Source of the DNA: Talpa occidentalis
Taxonomy: Eukaryota > Chordata > Mammalia > Eulipotyphla > Talpidae
Direction: 5' to 3'
DNA: 64,000 nt
Assembly (NCBI RefSeq): GCF_014898055.3
Contig: NW_023605083.1
Span: 60,366,228-60,430,227 of the forward strand
Shown here: one piece after another, positions 1 through 12,522 of the stretch
Layout: every line of letters begins with the position of its first letter
Position numbering within the stretch: the first letter of the stretch is position 1
Notes under the pieces: model-generated
Databases searched by the model: none
Told to the model about the DNA's origin: nothing
Seen by the model: the letters and a program-made list of their open reading frames with translations, nothing else
Program-made: the position numbers and the translations under genes

Positions 1-1054
1 AATGATATAGAACAGAACAAGTAAATAGGTTCATGGAATATGCCCAGTGGTTTCATTAAACTCCTGTAACTTTTCACAAGTCAGGGTGGTTATGGGAAGG
101 AGAGTGGGCAGTCTGTGCCCTTGCTCTTTCCTGGTAGGCAATGCAGTTTGGAGAAGAGAGGGTTACACGATGTGCACAGGACTTACAATTCCTTCTCCAT
201 TCACCCAAAATCCCACTGGGATATTCTAATCTCCTTGGAACAGGCTGCATTATCTGTACTTTAGCAAGGCTCACGTTTCAAATGGCAGGCTGCAGAGCAA
301 TCTGATTGTTTTATAGGCACAGCCAAGAGAGGAGCTCCAATTCCTTTCTCTTGGCCAGGTGCCCTCTTTGAGGGAGAAGACCTGCGGTGTATAGAGACCA
401 GCCAAGTGCTTAAAGATTTCAGAAACTTCAAAGTCAGGGGAGGAGCCAGAAACAATAAAAAGGAAAATGATAAACATTCAGTTTAAAGACAGGCCGAGTT
501 AAAATCCCTGAGAAATTACTCTGAGCAGAGTTAAGGGCTGATTCTCAGACGCCCGTGGCAACATTCCAAGGCATTACACAATGTTCCAAAAAGCAATTAT
601 TAGCTTTGTTTTAGTTGTGATTAGCACAGTTAATGATTCGTAGACACAGAAAGACAATGAAAGTGGGGCAGATGAACCCACAGAAAGGGATTTCTGTTCC
701 AGCCTAGTATTCTTCAGATAAGAATTCATCCCACCTTCAAGGGATCCTATGATGCTCCACCCATTTAAAAAATTCTGTTTTAGAATTTTCTAGAAGGAAA
801 AAACAGATATTTTTCAAAAGCAAAAAAAAAAAAATGTTGTAGAATAGCTTGTTGAGATCTGGATTATTAAAGGATTTGTTACTTCCAGTGGGCAAAGCAA
901 AGGCATGAAACTCTACATTATTTGTCTACACAAAGACTGGGCCAGTCAAAGTGATCAACTGGAATGTTTAGCTCTAAAATTCTGGAAGAACTCAGCCTGA
1001 CTGCCCGGGGGGGCACTTAAATAGCTCAAGCAGAAAAAAAAGGATAGATTTAAT
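1..1054. other. Unassigned unique sequence
   Basis: No recognisable repeat, exon or RNA gene. The sequence is AT-rich with a short A-run near 824-837. Open frames here are under 70 codons and have no family resemblance. Confidence 0.5.
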
Positions 1055-1870
1055 TCAACAACTCCTTGTGAGATCCACTATGTGTCTGACACTTTTCTGT
1101 AGATGATGGATGGACTATTCAATGAGACAAAGAACCGTTCTCTCATGGAGTTTCCATTCTAGAGGAGGATATTAAAAATAACAATAAATTGTATGTTAGA
1201 AGTTGATAAGCTGTTAAGTGGACGAGAAGAAATGTTGAGCATGGGAAGGGTATTTGGAGTATTGGAAGGTGGGTTGTAAAATTAAAAGGAGGGTCAAGTT
1301 TGGTGTCACAGAAATGGTGAGATCAGAGCAAAGACATGAAGGAGATGTGGAAGTTAGCCTAGAGGTTTCTGAGGGAGGAACATTCCAGGAAGAAAGAAGA
1401 GTTTCCTTAAAGAGTCAAGCCAGAAGCACTCACCATGTGTGTCACAAGAAAGCCAATGAGTTTAAAGTGACATGAGTAACGTGGAGAGAGGATGGAGACT
1501 CAGAGAGTTAAGGAATTGGGAAGATGTCGTGAAGTCTTAGAGGCCTTGTGAAAACATTGTCAGAGTAAAATATTGCAAACAATATGTTTAAATGGCTGAG
1601 GGGACTTGGCTAGCTCAGACAGAAATATGTATATTTTATATATATATATAAATTTTAATCTATAAATTATACATATATATTGAAAACTCCCTGTGTATAA
1701 GAGGCTCACAGTCTTGTGGGAGAAACAGGCAAGTAAGCAGCTAATAATAATAAATAAAATGTTGTTTGGATGAAATAGGATAGATTTCCTAGAGAGAGGA
1801 TATCTGAGTTGACTGGTTAAGGTCAAGGATAAGTTTGATGGGCATAACTCTGAGAAGTAGGTAGTGCGCA
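1055..1870 (-). repeat. L2 LINE fragments, antisense
   Basis: The text resembles the antisense of the L2 3' region: a stretch like 'tatgtgtctgacac' followed by 'ttctctcatggagtttccattctag', then a purine-rich run with 'gaggaacattccaggaagaaag'. A second piece at about 1675-1870 carries 'ctcacagtcttgtgggagaaacaggcaagtaa'-like wording split over lines. The two are separated by a TA-rich spacer at about 1624-1680. Heavily diverged and non-coding. Confidence 0.45.
1624..1680. repeat. TA-rich simple repeat
   Basis: Degenerate alternating TA tract (core TATATATATATA around 1638-1650) between two L2-like pieces. Confidence 0.7.
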
Positions 1871-2279
1871 CCCACATTGCCTGGCACTTAGCCTCCAGTT
1901 CAGGCTATTTCCTAGGAGAGTAGTTATTTGCCTTGACCAGGTACAGACCTGGTGAGAGTTCTGTTCGGGGCAACTCTATTCCCCTCCATCCTCCTGCTGA
2001 GGCCTTGGATAAAAGCTTTTTCTGAATGTGTTTCTTGGCTCCTGACATTAATGACTACATTCTGTAGGAGCATCTTTCTATTGGATTGTCTCCTTCAGTG
2101 AAATCTAGACTGCGGGCATTGTAAAGATAACCCCATACAAATGAATTTCCTATGCTGGTAAATTCTAGAACAGAATAAGACTATAATCAAACAGAAAAAT
2201 ATGTGAGTAATTTAAGAATTCCCTAGAAACTTAAGATTCTTCAAGATCAATAACAAAAGCATTGAAACGTATTCTTATT

Positions 2280-2490
2280 CATGGTGTAGAAGTTTGCATA
2301 AATTGGTGTTAGGCAGATCTGGGTTCATTCCCAGTTTCAGTTACTTGCTAGCTATGTGACTATCAGCCTGTTTTCCTTCTCTGTCACATGAGGTCATATT
2401 ATTTGCCTTTCCTGGCTACCAGGACTGTTCTGAGGATCATGGATATGAAAGTGTGTGGTAAACTATAAAGGGATGAGCCGATGTTGCATA
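2280..2490 (+). repeat. MIR SINE
   Basis: Sense MIR order is visible: 'agatctgggttc' then 'acttgctagctatgtgac' (the MIR core), then 'aggactgttctgaggat' downstream. Ancient, mutated and non-coding. Confidence 0.7.
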
Positions 2491-2954
2491 TTTTTATTCT
2501 AGAGGTAACCTTTTTTTTAACTTTATAGATTTACATGGTTAATAAGACATACTTTCCGTAATCTTTTGAATTGTTGTTTGAGAAGTTCAAAAAACTTAGG
2601 GAAGTTCTTATCTAAAGCCTTCATGTGACAGATGAGCAAACAGGGGCCATTAAACGTTGCCCAGCAAATCAGAGATGGAGTCACGCCTCAGGTCCCTGAT
2701 TCATCTGTCAGTGCCCTTTTTGTAACTGGTGGAGCATGTGAAAGAAGATTCTCCCTGCTTCTGGCTGAGTCTGAGAGGCAGGAAGTATCATTTCCTCCTG
2801 GGGCCCTTCCAATGGAAGCACCTTGCATTTCCTTCCAATAACAAGCACTTTCACTACTTTTAAAGACAATCTTTTTTTTCCCCACAAGACTGTTTATCAA
2901 ACATCAGTCAAGCATGAGAAGGACACAGATGCCTGCATGCAAGGCATGTGGTAA

Positions 2955-3115
2955 GCCAGTAAGTGATTTGTAACCCTATTTTGCAGATGAGAAAACTGAG
3001 GCTTTGAAGACTGAAATGACTTTCCCAAGGTCACATGATTAGATGGCAGTAAAGCTGCCTTTGAAAGTTGTAATCACCTTTGAAAGCACCAATTCCCAAT
3101 GTCTTTCCATTACAC
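2955..3115 (-). repeat. MIR SINE, antisense
   Basis: Contains 'cagatgagaaaactgaggct' followed by 'cccaaggtcacatgatta', the hallmark antisense MIR core. Confidence 0.75.
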
Positions 3116-4170
3116 CACAACTAGACATGTTATGTTCTTTTCTAGATTCTGTAAGAAGAGCCTGGATTAGAAAGAACACAATTAGAGAAAAAAGGAATAC
3201 ATCTTTTTGAAAAGAGCTGATGAGGACAGGTCACATCACAAATGAGACTCTGGGGATGACCTGATTTTTTTTTCATAAAATTGCAAAAAACAGAGCTAAT
3301 AATATTTTCCACATTCACAGTGACTTCTACCCAAAGCAGTTTCATAAATATGATGTAGATTAATCATAGGTAGGATTTATGAGTGAGTCTAAAGGCAGCA
3401 GTGTGGGAGGGCTTAGCAGAGGCACTGTGTATATAATAACAGAAGCACTAAAATCAAAATTGCTTGGCTGACAGGAGAGATTCATTACTATGGTAAATAC
3501 ATCAAAGTATAAGGAAAAGGATAAAGAATCACCTAAATTTAGCTATCTAGAAGTCTTCCCTTGTGACACTGTAGACTATTTTTTTTTTCTTTTTGTCCCT
3601 AAATGCTTTCTTTAGAAACCTATGGCTGGACTTAGAGTGCATATTAATTTGTGTTTTGCTTTTTTTACTTGGTGTTATTGGTATTATTTACCGTGATACA
3701 AAACATGCTTCAAAAATAATTTTTAGTGGATAAATCATAGTTCATTACTGGAATAAAGAAAAAATATTAAAGAAATATCCTAAAGGGATGGAAAAACAAG
3801 GATGAAATCCAAATGTGGGGAAAAAAAAGGTAAGATGAGTTCCAGGTTTTTAAAGCAAAAAATAGGGTCTTTATAAGAGAAGACAGAATGGACTTTCATT
3901 TCAGTGATTTATTTTTTTAAGTATGCTCTGTTCATAATTATTAAATTAGAACATTTGAACATTTAATTTCTTTTTATATTTAATCACATTTTAAGTATAT
4001 GTAAATTTTTAAATCTTCTGAACTCTTAAGTAGAAAGATTTCTGGCACTCTGGCCCATTTCTCCAACTCCAGTTTTTCCCTCATTACTGCACTTACAGAA
4101 ATCTATTCTGGTTAACATGTTTGTGGCAACACTGTGGTCAACGCTACTAAACTTACTGGGTGCTAAAGTG
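3116..4170. other. Unassigned AT-rich sequence
   Basis: Nothing recognisable. AT-rich with several T-runs (3267-3273, 3585-3592). No frame resembles a protein. Confidence 0.5.
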
Positions 4171-4370
4171 CAGGGGTTGGCAGGCCTCTTCTGTTAAAGG
4201 TCAGATAGTGAATCACTTTGAATTTGCAGGTCTTATATTCTCTGTTCCAATTATTCAACTCTGCCCTTGCAGCAGGAAAGCAGTGAGACAATAGTAAACA
4301 AATGACTCTGTTCCAATAAAACTTTATTGACAAAACCAGGTGGTGAATGGGATTTGGCCCCTGACAGGGG
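4171..4370 (-). mobile_element. hAT-type non-autonomous DNA transposon
   Basis: Begins CAGGGGTTGGCAGGCC and ends with GATTTGGCCCCTGACAGGGG, so imperfect terminal inverted repeats are present. Internally 'ccaataaaactttattgac' in antisense context is typical of a mammalian MER1-group hAT element. About 200 bp with no transposase. The exact family name is not certain. Confidence 0.6.
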
Positions 4371-6138
4371 ATTTTTTTTTTAATGTTTGTCTCGACCTGA
4401 CTGAGTACTAGACTCTGTATAGATAGAGAAGAACAAATTTTCTCTTTGTCTTCAAAGAACCAAGAGCACTAAGAAAAGGGAACATGATAATCATTACAAT
4501 ACTCAAAGAAATAAACAAGCTGCACAGGAAGTGCCGTGAGAGCAAAGAGAAGAAACCGAGCAGTATCCTCTGAGCAATAAGGAAGGACTCACAGTGGAGG
4601 ACACCTAGCCTGGGTTCCAAAAACTGAGTGGGAGTTCATTCTGTTGATTGAATGCTATCTTTTCTTCTCCTATCATGTTGGGGGGTTCTTCATGTAAACC
4701 CCCCAGGACAGGACACCTGGGCCTGTGCTGGCTTATTTTTCACCCTTATGGATCAGCCTATGAAAACAGTAAGCTTGGTGCCTCTTTGAAATCCTTCTGT
4801 GTTGTGTTTATTTGGTGTGCACACATGTTATACAAGGCACTAAAGATTAAATCTCAGGGTGTTGTTTCAAGAAATGAATTCCACCCACAGAATGGGGCAA
4901 CTGCGGCCTCCATTCAGTCCCACAGTGAGTGCCTACTATGTGCAAAATGTGGCATTTCTGGGCTCCTATCCAAAATAACTATCAACCCTCAGTTTCCAGC
5001 ACCGCCTCCATCAGCAGTGGCTTCCAGATAATAGTCATAGACAAAGAGTCCTGGGGTACTTGGCTCAGAGAGAGCAAAGGGTTGAGTAAGTAGAAAAAAA
5101 GTTGTGTTGGGGAGGAGAGGTGGTTAGTGTTTCTCTTTTAGTAGCAATCCAGCTGAGGTGAGTGATTCCATTTCTATTCTTAAGAGTAACCAAGTTCTCC
5201 AGAGACTGTGAAACAACGGTGCTATCTAAATGCACAGTGTTTCTCATATACTTGCCTACTAATCTCCCCAGTTTTGCCTAAACCATCTGCTAAGAAAAAC
5301 TTAACAACAATCCCAATAGATTTCTATAACAGCAGTAATGAGGGAAAGACTGAATTTGGCAAAACGGGTCAGAGTGCCAGAACTCTTTCTACTTAGGGGT
5401 TTGCAAGATTTAAAAATTTACAAATAATTAAAATGTGATTACATATAAAGAGGGATTTAATGTTCAAGTCTTTTGTTTTAATAATTATGAACACAGAATA
5501 CTTAAAAACTAAGTAGATACTAGTTGTGTAATGAGAAAGATGTTGAGAAGGAGAGGAGACAATGATATGGAGAAGAAATAAAAGAGCAAGAGGAAGGAAA
5601 GCAGGAAATGGAATCCATAATAAAAAAAATCAAAATTTTCCAAAGATGATGAGGGGAAGAGGATAAAGTTTTGGGATAAATAATCAGCTCTTAGGAAAGA
5701 GAGGAGTTGGAAGGGATAGAAAATGATGGGGGAGTTGCATGAACATAAAACTTCAAAAGAAATTACCATGATGAACACACTCAATTCAGCTCTTCACATT
5801 CTCATCCTTAAAACTCCAGAGCAATGCTCTTAATGGAACTTGTACAGCAGCCCAACCAGGGGGAGGGTTTATTTTGTGTCACTATGGAAACACTCTGAAC
5901 AATGTCATTTTCCATATTGACATGGAGCAGCTCTTCTATGTTGACTGTGATGGATTTGTATCCTGAGTTGTTGGTTAACAGCTCAGAATTTTCATGTGGC
6001 TCATAAAAAAGGGAGCAAGACCTTGAAGTCTGGGTTTTAGATTCTGCCAAAGAAAGGGGAATTTTAAGACATTTATCAGCTAAGATAAAAATTTCCCTTT
6101 GTATCAAGAAAAACTGCATTGAAGCGATGAGGAAAATT
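4371..6138. other. Unassigned sequence with a purine-rich block
   Basis: No repeat family recognised. At about 5525-5760 the plus strand is strongly purine-rich (gag/aag runs), which lengthens a 91-codon minus-strand open frame by depleting stops. I regard that frame as composition-driven. The 127-codon frame at 4648-5031 has no recognisable domain. Confidence 0.45.
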
Positions 6139-6139
6139 A

Positions 6140-6395
6140 CATCTGAGTCAGCACATATTTACTGAACAATTACAGTGTGCCAAACACTGCATTTGTCTCC
6201 ACACAAACATCATCTCATTGAATTTTCAAGAACAATTCTGTATGGTGATTATCTTTATTTTCTTGGCGAGGAGACGGAAGCTTGGGGAGCTTACATGTGA
6301 TTTATCCAAGAAACTACAGCTAGCTACTAAGTAGTGGAGCTGGGTTGGTGCCCAACATCAAAATCCAAGTGCTTTCCACCATCTCAGCTTTCCTA
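6140..6395 (-). repeat. MIR SINE, antisense, nearly full length
   Basis: Runs in antisense order: 'tttactgaacaattacagtgtgcc', 'catctcattgaattttca', the degraded 'gaggagacggaagcttgggg' core and 'agctactaagtagtggagc'. About 250 bp. Confidence 0.75.
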
Positions 6396-6444
6396 ACCTC
6401 TGGGACCTGCTACAACCAATCAGGAGAGAGTACTTGACTAAATG

Positions 6445-6635
6445 ATCCATGAGGCAAGAAATTTTCAGGGGACATTGGAAATATCTAAAGACATTCTGGT
6501 GTCATAACTGGCTAGAGGACGCTACTGTCATCTAATGGATAGAGGCCAGGAATGCTACTAGACATCAGCACGCAGGTCAACCCCACAACAAAGAACTACT
6601 GATCCAAAATGTCAATATTCTAAGATTGAGAATCT
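6445..6635 (+). mobile_element. MER20 (hAT-Charlie) DNA transposon
   Basis: Matches the remembered MER20 order: 'ttcaggggacattgg', 'tctaaagacattctggt', 'atagaggccaggaatgct', 'ccccacaacaaagaac', 'ccaaaatgtcaatattc', 'gagaatc'. Non-autonomous, about 190 bp. MER20 copies act as enhancers in some mammalian tissues, but nothing in this copy shows that. Confidence 0.75.
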
Positions 6636-6639
6636 CCCC

Positions 6640-8049
6640 TTCCTCCGAAGATAGAAGGCCCTGGCCAGAGATGCTGTCCTGGAAGAAAGTTTGTTCCAAG
6701 GACATTTTGATGTAGTCAGACTGCACAGATTTTAATACTTTGGAGGTCTCTCAAAGGAGAAGAAAGTAGGAGGGTTGTCTTTTCTACTCTGTTTGTTGTA
6801 TAAATATAAGACTTTTGGCTCAACCACCCCCAGTCTGTTCCTTTTAATATAGTGTATTAGGAAAAAAACAGAAAATGCTGACCCAAATAATTCTGAAACT
6901 TTTCTTGTACTGCCTCTTCTCTAACCCTCATCAAGAAAGCCAGTTTTGAAGAATATATACATTTTGCTCTCTGAAAATACGAAGAGTAAGTTATGGAGCC
7001 AGACTACAAGAAGATCTCCCTAAAGGTCAAGTCAGAAACCTTGACTGCAAGAGCTTGAGAGTATTTGTAAGGAGGGCACCCTGGCAACAGGGTCTGGGGA
7101 CATGTGAATTGATAAAGGGAGGGCAGAACGAGGAAGGGATGTGGATAAAAACCTTAGAAAACACCAAAAGGTGAAAAGTGAAGGTGCTCCTATAAACAGT
7201 GATGTGAGCCCAGCATGGTTAAGGGCCTTAGACTCAAAGTGACCACGTGGTGGAGAGGGGTGAAGTTGGGTGGGTTCAGAGTCATCGGGTCAAGCTCAGA
7301 GAACTGCCCTGTGGAAGAAGGAGTTAATTTGTTCTGGAAAATTTTATTGGATGGGAAGAGGCATAGAAATGGGCAGGAACTTCTGGGTGGTACACTTCAG
7401 GTCAATAAGAATCTATATAATTTTTTTTTAACCTCCAGAAGACTCTGGAGGAAAAATAAAAAGACTGGGCTGACTAAATAAGGAAGGCAAGACGTGGTAC
7501 TGGAGAAGTACCATCTCAGGCAGGATGCTCTGAAAACTGAAGCACAACCTTGCAGGTGAACCCAGGGACCAGAGTCTATGTAAGCAGAACAGTGGAAAAG
7601 AACATGCTTTCTCATGAAAATGAGCTGGGATGGCAAGTTGTTTTTGTTTATTTCTTCCCAGCAAACTCTCTAATCTCCATTTTCTTAATTTAAGGAAGAC
7701 TTTTTCCCCATTAGATGAAATCTTGGTAAATCTATCAAGATGTCCCCACCTCTTCTAAATGCCATGAAGCCAACTCAATTTGAAGTAGAGATTGAATAAA
7801 ATGGCTAGAGTTTCTTTGACACAAAAGATAGTGACTTGAAGAGACTGTCAAGTCATGTGGCCTATTCCTGGCATCTTTCAAGAGCCTGCCCAATTGTAGG
7901 TTTGGGCAGTTAGCTGTACTTTCAGTTTAGTAAATTTCATTTTTGACCTAGATTGGTAGTAGTTTTTTTTTTTTTTTTAAGCATCTTACCAAAAAAACCT
8001 AGCTCATACAAGATGCACGTTAATAGTGCCTAGAATTGGTGGTTTTTTA
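6640..8049. other. Unassigned sequence
   Basis: No repeat or gene recognised. A 16-base T-run ends at about 7978. Confidence 0.45.
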
Positions 8050-8083
8050 TCATTCATTCATTCACCCATTCATTCATTCACCC
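8050..8083. repeat. (CATT)n simple repeat
   Basis: CATTCATTCATTCACC followed by a second CATTCATTCATTCACC block; a short interrupted tetranucleotide tract. Confidence 0.85.
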
Positions 8084-8879
8084 ACTCTGAGTCTTAGATG
8101 TATTGGGCTCTATTCTCGGCACTGAGGATAAATGTCCAAAGGTTACAGATTTATGATAAAATGAAACTAAGGAGCTCAAGGAGTAAACCAATGAGATCCA
8201 CAACCAATCCTGGGGATTAGGGAAATAAGAAAATACTTCTTAGAGTTGACACATTGATTAACTTAAAGAATAAACCTGCACCATCCATGTTTCTTTGTTC
8301 AATCTGCTACTATTTCCACTTTAGCAAGCATATGTCGATTAGCTACTCAGTGCCATTGAACTGGTGTCCAGAAAAGCAATGATGGGAATAAAGGAGTTAA
8401 AAAGATTCTCAAAGGAAAGTTTGGGAAGCTGCACATTTATAAAGTTTCTTTGGGAGAATGGTATGAGTTTCAAAAAAGTAACCATAAATGAACCCCTGGA
8501 GTCCAGCCCAATTCTGATTTAGTGAGGCAAGAGTTACTGAGTAATTGCATACTTTTTATTACAAAGATAATTGAATCATAAAATATAAAGCACACTGGTA
8601 AAAAATTACAGATATGACCCGAATGTGGTCACATGGAACAGCTTTGTCTCAATGAAGTGGAGAGGGCATGTTATCTCTTTACTGTCAAGGCTGTCCATCT
8701 TGCATATTTAACCCTTTGTATGTCTGTGTCTCATTAATTATGACCTTTCAAGTCTCTGAAATTCCATGACCCAGAGAGGGGTGTATATGCATACTTGTGT
8801 TTATACATTCAGTCATCAAAGGCAAGCAAGGTTCTGGAATGATTCCAAAGGCAAGCAGACCTTTGGAATGATGATGTTA

Positions 8880-9440
8880 AATTATGACATAATTTACTTG
8901 AGCAAAATTTATTAAGTGCTTTCTTTATGTCATGCCCTATTAGAATGAAAGGATACAAAAACACAAAGGACATTCTGCCTTTGAGAAACTCTATTTTTAA
9001 AAGGGAAGACACAGTCAAAAAGAGCTACCAGTGTGATAGAAATAAGCTCAGGACTATGAGAATACAAACAAAATAAGAAATACATGGGCCTTCCTGGTAG
9101 TCTAGGGGTTAAGTTTCAGCGCTTTCACCTCCACAGCCTGAGTTCGATCCCCGGCCAGGGAGCCAACCCACATTTGGCACAGCAGACCTCTCCTGTCTCA
9201 CCTGCTGCTCCCCTTAGCAGTGTATTTCAGTAAAGCCACCTGTTCTACTCCCTACTCCATCTCTGGTCAATCTTCTCATCCCCTGCTCCTCTGGCCTACA
9301 CTCCAGTTCTTCTATAAAATAAAAAAAAAAAGCAATCCATTTGAGGCTACCAGGAAAAGACTTCACAGAGGAAGTGACATTTTAAGAAGGGTCTTGAAGA
9401 GTATGGGAAGGATAACCCAGGCAGGGCAAAGATCCTTGAA
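8880..9440 (-). repeat. L2 LINE fragment, antisense, split by a SINE
   Basis: The left part (8880-9085) reads 'tttattaagtgctttctttatgtcatgcc' in style, with 'aggatacaaaaacacaaagg'. The right part (9332-9440) continues with 'aggaagtgacattttaag' and 'gggtcttgaagagtatggg', typical antisense L2. The lineage-specific SINE at 9086-9331 interrupts it, so the L2 is older. Confidence 0.5.
9086..9331 (+). mobile_element. tRNA-derived SINE (RHIN-like), older subfamily
   Basis: Full-length SINE: head GGGCCTTCCTGGTAGTCTAG, B-box GAGTTCGATCCCCGGCC, body with 'cagcagacctctcctgtctc', end 'ttcttctataaaat' and an A-run. The 'gggagccaacccacat' linker and 'cacctctggcc'-type tail mark a subfamily also seen at 11246, 29118 and 40806. 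No clear TSD, which suggests age. Retroposed by L1 machinery; not a tRNA gene. Confidence 0.85.
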
Positions 9441-10544
9441 AGTGAGTGACCTCAGGGAGTTCATCTACACTCCATGGGGCTTTATTTGCATAGGTGACGT
9501 GTTCCCCCACTGTGTTATGAGATTGCCATCTTTATGGTTAGTTTATACATTAGTATAAGCAGTGTCAGGCACTGGATTGCTCCTATGCTTCATCCTTTCT
9601 TACATAAGAGCACAGTCTGACTTGTCAATGTCTGTAAGTCTGATGGGGGCAAATGTCTAGTCTTTCAGTGAATGTCTTCCATACACACAGCAACATGGAT
9701 TTTCAGAATATTTCTTTCCACTCCCAGTTATGGTTTTAGACTTCAGCACACACATGTGACTGCAGATGTCCTACTGGCACAGGAAAAACCACCGTTAGAC
9801 CCTGGGGTCGACAAGTGTCCTGAATCCTCATTCCTCCCAGACCCACTGAATTGGAATTATAGACAGTAACTGAGCAATTATAGACAGTTTTGCTTTATCT
9901 ATGAGAAAAAAAGAATAAGCAAATAAATGAAAACAAGCACAATTACCGACTCAATATTTTACCTCTTAAGGGAGAAAATCTTTTAAATGGTCACAGGAAG
10001 GTATTATTTACAAACAAAGACATGTACATTAAACATTTTCATCTCATCCTTACCCACCCTTTAAGGTTGGCATGTAGGACCTGTTACAACACATGTTGTC
10101 AACCCCACACAACCCCACAGCATCCTGTCATTCCTCTTTATGCCATGCCACATTATCCCGTGCTATGGATTCTCAAGTGCATTTGAACTTTTCTACTTTC
10201 CGATGATGTCCATTATAGGAGAACTTATTTCTACCTCACCTTTGCTTCCTCTGTCTCCCCAAAGTGCCTAGAACTCAAGAGTTATTATGTAAAAATTATT
10301 TCAATTATATGATCTTATGAAATAGACTTGTTTTTTTTTGTAATTATTGTAAGCATGTACTCTTCCAATTAATTACTTTTTATTGCCCCACCATCCAGTT
10401 GCTCCAAATTAACAGTTTTCTAATCACAAGACGTTCCAATTTGAGAGTATCTCCTGAGTTATACAGCTCATCATCATAATACTGTTTTCTGGTTAAACAG
10501 AATTGATGCATCTTATCATTTAATTTAAGGATTGGAACTAGATT
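9441..10544. other. Unassigned sequence
   Basis: No recognisable element. Moderately AT-rich, with no convincing open frame. Confidence 0.45.
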
Positions 10545-10700
10545 CTCCACCGTGCCTGTGAATAGTCATGAAAATGAGTTTGGATGAGGCATTTAACCTC
10601 TCTGTGTATCAGTTTTCTCAGTTGTTAAATGGTGGTTTGTTTGCCTTCACTATAACATTGTGATAAAGATGAAGACAACAGATATTAATAGGTCAAGTAT
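10545..10700 (+). repeat. MIR SINE fragment
   Basis: 'ggcatttaacctctctgtgta' then 'cagttttctcagttgttaaatgg' follow the sense MIR 3' half. Confidence 0.55.
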
Positions 10701-10804
10701 CATAAAGAAAAGTTATTAGTTTAGTCATGACATATTAACCTTATCTTATGCTCCCAGTCTGGGGTAGTGTTTCCCCTGGCAGAGAAGTCTAGGTCATACA
10801 ATTG

Positions 10805-11060
10805 AAGTTTCATTTATTTAACAAGCATAACTGTGGCTCTTGTCAGGCATTGGGAATAAAAAATTGAATGAAACCCAGTGTCGACTCTTAAAACTCTGTG
10901 GGGCCAGCAATTACATAAACCAATTACTGGCAAATATTGTGGTAAAATCTGCAAAAAGAAGCATATTTTCAAAGTAGAGGGGGCACCAACAAAACCCTTG
11001 CTCTGAGCAATCTGAAAATGCTCAGATATGCTGCTTCAGACAAGTCTTGAAAGCTAGCAA
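10805..11060 (-). repeat. L2 LINE fragment, antisense
   Basis: 'gtcaggcattgggaataaa' then 'gactcttaaaactctgtgggg' and 'gacaagtcttgaaagc' resemble the antisense L2 3' region. Confidence 0.45.
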
Positions 11061-11071
11061 GAACTTAACAC

Positions 11072-11800
11072 ATGTGGTGGGCAGAATAATGTTTTTCACC
11101 CCCAAAAGATGTTTATGGACCCGGTGAATACATTACCTCTCATGGGAAAAAAGGGAACTTTGCAGATATGATTAAAATGAATGACCTCAAGAAGGGAGAT
11201 TGTCCTGGCTTATCCTGGTGGGACCAGTATAATCAGTGTGTCCTTTTTTTTTTTTAAGATTTATTTTTCTTATGCATGCAAGTACTGGGGTGTAGGCCAG
11301 AGGTGTGGGGGGTGAGAGGATTCATAAGAGACAGAGCCGAAAAGGCAGATCTACTGAAATACACTGCTGAGGGGAGCAGTGGGTGAGACAGGAGAAGCCT
11401 GCTGTGCCATATGTGGGTTAGCTTCCTGGCCAGGGATCGAACTCATGCTGCAGTGGCTGCTGACAGATTCATATATCTGATACTTAACCCCTTATGCCAC
11501 TAGGGAGGCCCTCAGTGTGTCCTTAAAAAGGGACAATCTTTTTTTCCTGGCTCCAGTCACGGGGAGCTGTGCACAGAGCATGTGCAGAGGGATGTGACGT
11601 CAGCACTAAAACCCACTGTGGCTGCCTCTGACCCTGGAGATAGGGCTGAGTCCAGGGATACAGGTGGCCAGGAAGAGCAAGGGGATGGGTTGTGCCATAC
11701 AGTCCTGTTCTGAGTGAGAACCACTCTGGAGCTGGGAGAGAAGAAAAGAGTGGTTTCTCCAGCCACTAAACTTGTGCTAATTTGTTACAACAACAAAAGA
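11072..11800 (+). mobile_element. MaLR (MLT1-type) solitary LTR, split by a SINE
   Basis: The left part has 'gtggtgggcagaataatg', 'ctttgcagatatgattaaaa' and 'ggagattgtcctggcttatcc'. After the SINE the right part ends 'gccactaaacttgtgctaat' and 'ttgttacaacaac'. This is the 5'-to-3' order of a mammalian apparent LTR retrotransposon LTR. No internal coding region is attached. The SINE at 11246-11511 inserted later. Confidence 0.6.
11246..11511 (-). mobile_element. tRNA-derived SINE, minus strand, with TSD
   Basis: Poly-T at the left is the A-tail in antisense and the head ends at '...actagggaggccc'. It is flanked by an exact 13-bp TSD, TCAGTGTGTCCTT, at 11233-11245 and 11512-11524, which splits a MaLR LTR. 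Belongs to the older subfamily (antisense 'gtgggttagctt' linker). Confidence 0.93.
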
Positions 11801-11954
11801 AAAGGAACAAAGTGGAAACGTGGGCAAATGACAAGAAGCACACAAGAGAATGAAGCATGTAGTAGTTCCCTGTGGCTAGCACAAAAACTATGAAGAAGGG
11901 CTGGAGAGATCAGACCTTTGATGGTAACAGTGGCTTAAGAGCAGGAGCGACATA

Positions 11955-12175
11955 ATTATGGTAACATTGATTGGGCACTTAATGTACACCAGACATGGGT
12001 GGAGCACTTTGTGAAGTATTAACCTAAAACTCCACCCTGGGAGATAGTAACTGTTGCTATCTCTCTCAAACCAAGGCACAGGAAGGCTAGGTAACTTGTT
12101 CAAGTTTACACTGGACAGGACCATCAAACCAGGTTCAAGGCCTGGAGTCTGGCTCCATCTTCCTCCCTCTAACCG
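11955..12175 (-). repeat. MIR SINE, antisense
   Basis: 'gggcacttaatgtacacc', 'accaaggcacaggaaggct', 'aggtaacttgttcaag' and 'ggcctggagtctggctcc' follow the antisense MIR order. Confidence 0.6.
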
Positions 12176-12522
12176 CACACTCTAAAAGCAACATACAGGC
12201 CTTAAGGGGGACCTTAAGTAGGAGTGAGATGATAAGAACTGAGGTTTAGGAAAATCAGCTTGGGGAAGGGCATGAAGGGAAAAAGAACTGAATTTCTTTA
12301 TTACTTGGTATTCTCTCTTCTGGTCTTGTTTATCATTAAGAGATAGCAACAAACAAGCAGATAGGAAACTAGGAAAGGCTGAGAATAAAAGGGAGATGAG
12401 GAAAATGAAAAAGAGAGGGCTATGGATAGATCTGCTGCAGATATTTCCAGGGAAATTCATCGTCATTATTTCACAACTCCCTGCACCTCTGTCTTCTCCA
12501 CTTTCCACAAGAATTATGAACC

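Noticed and set aside
8086..8520. L2 antisense fragment
   Set aside because: 'ctattctcggcactgagg' and 'aaggagctcaaggagtaaac' hint at L2, but the rest is too diverged to call.
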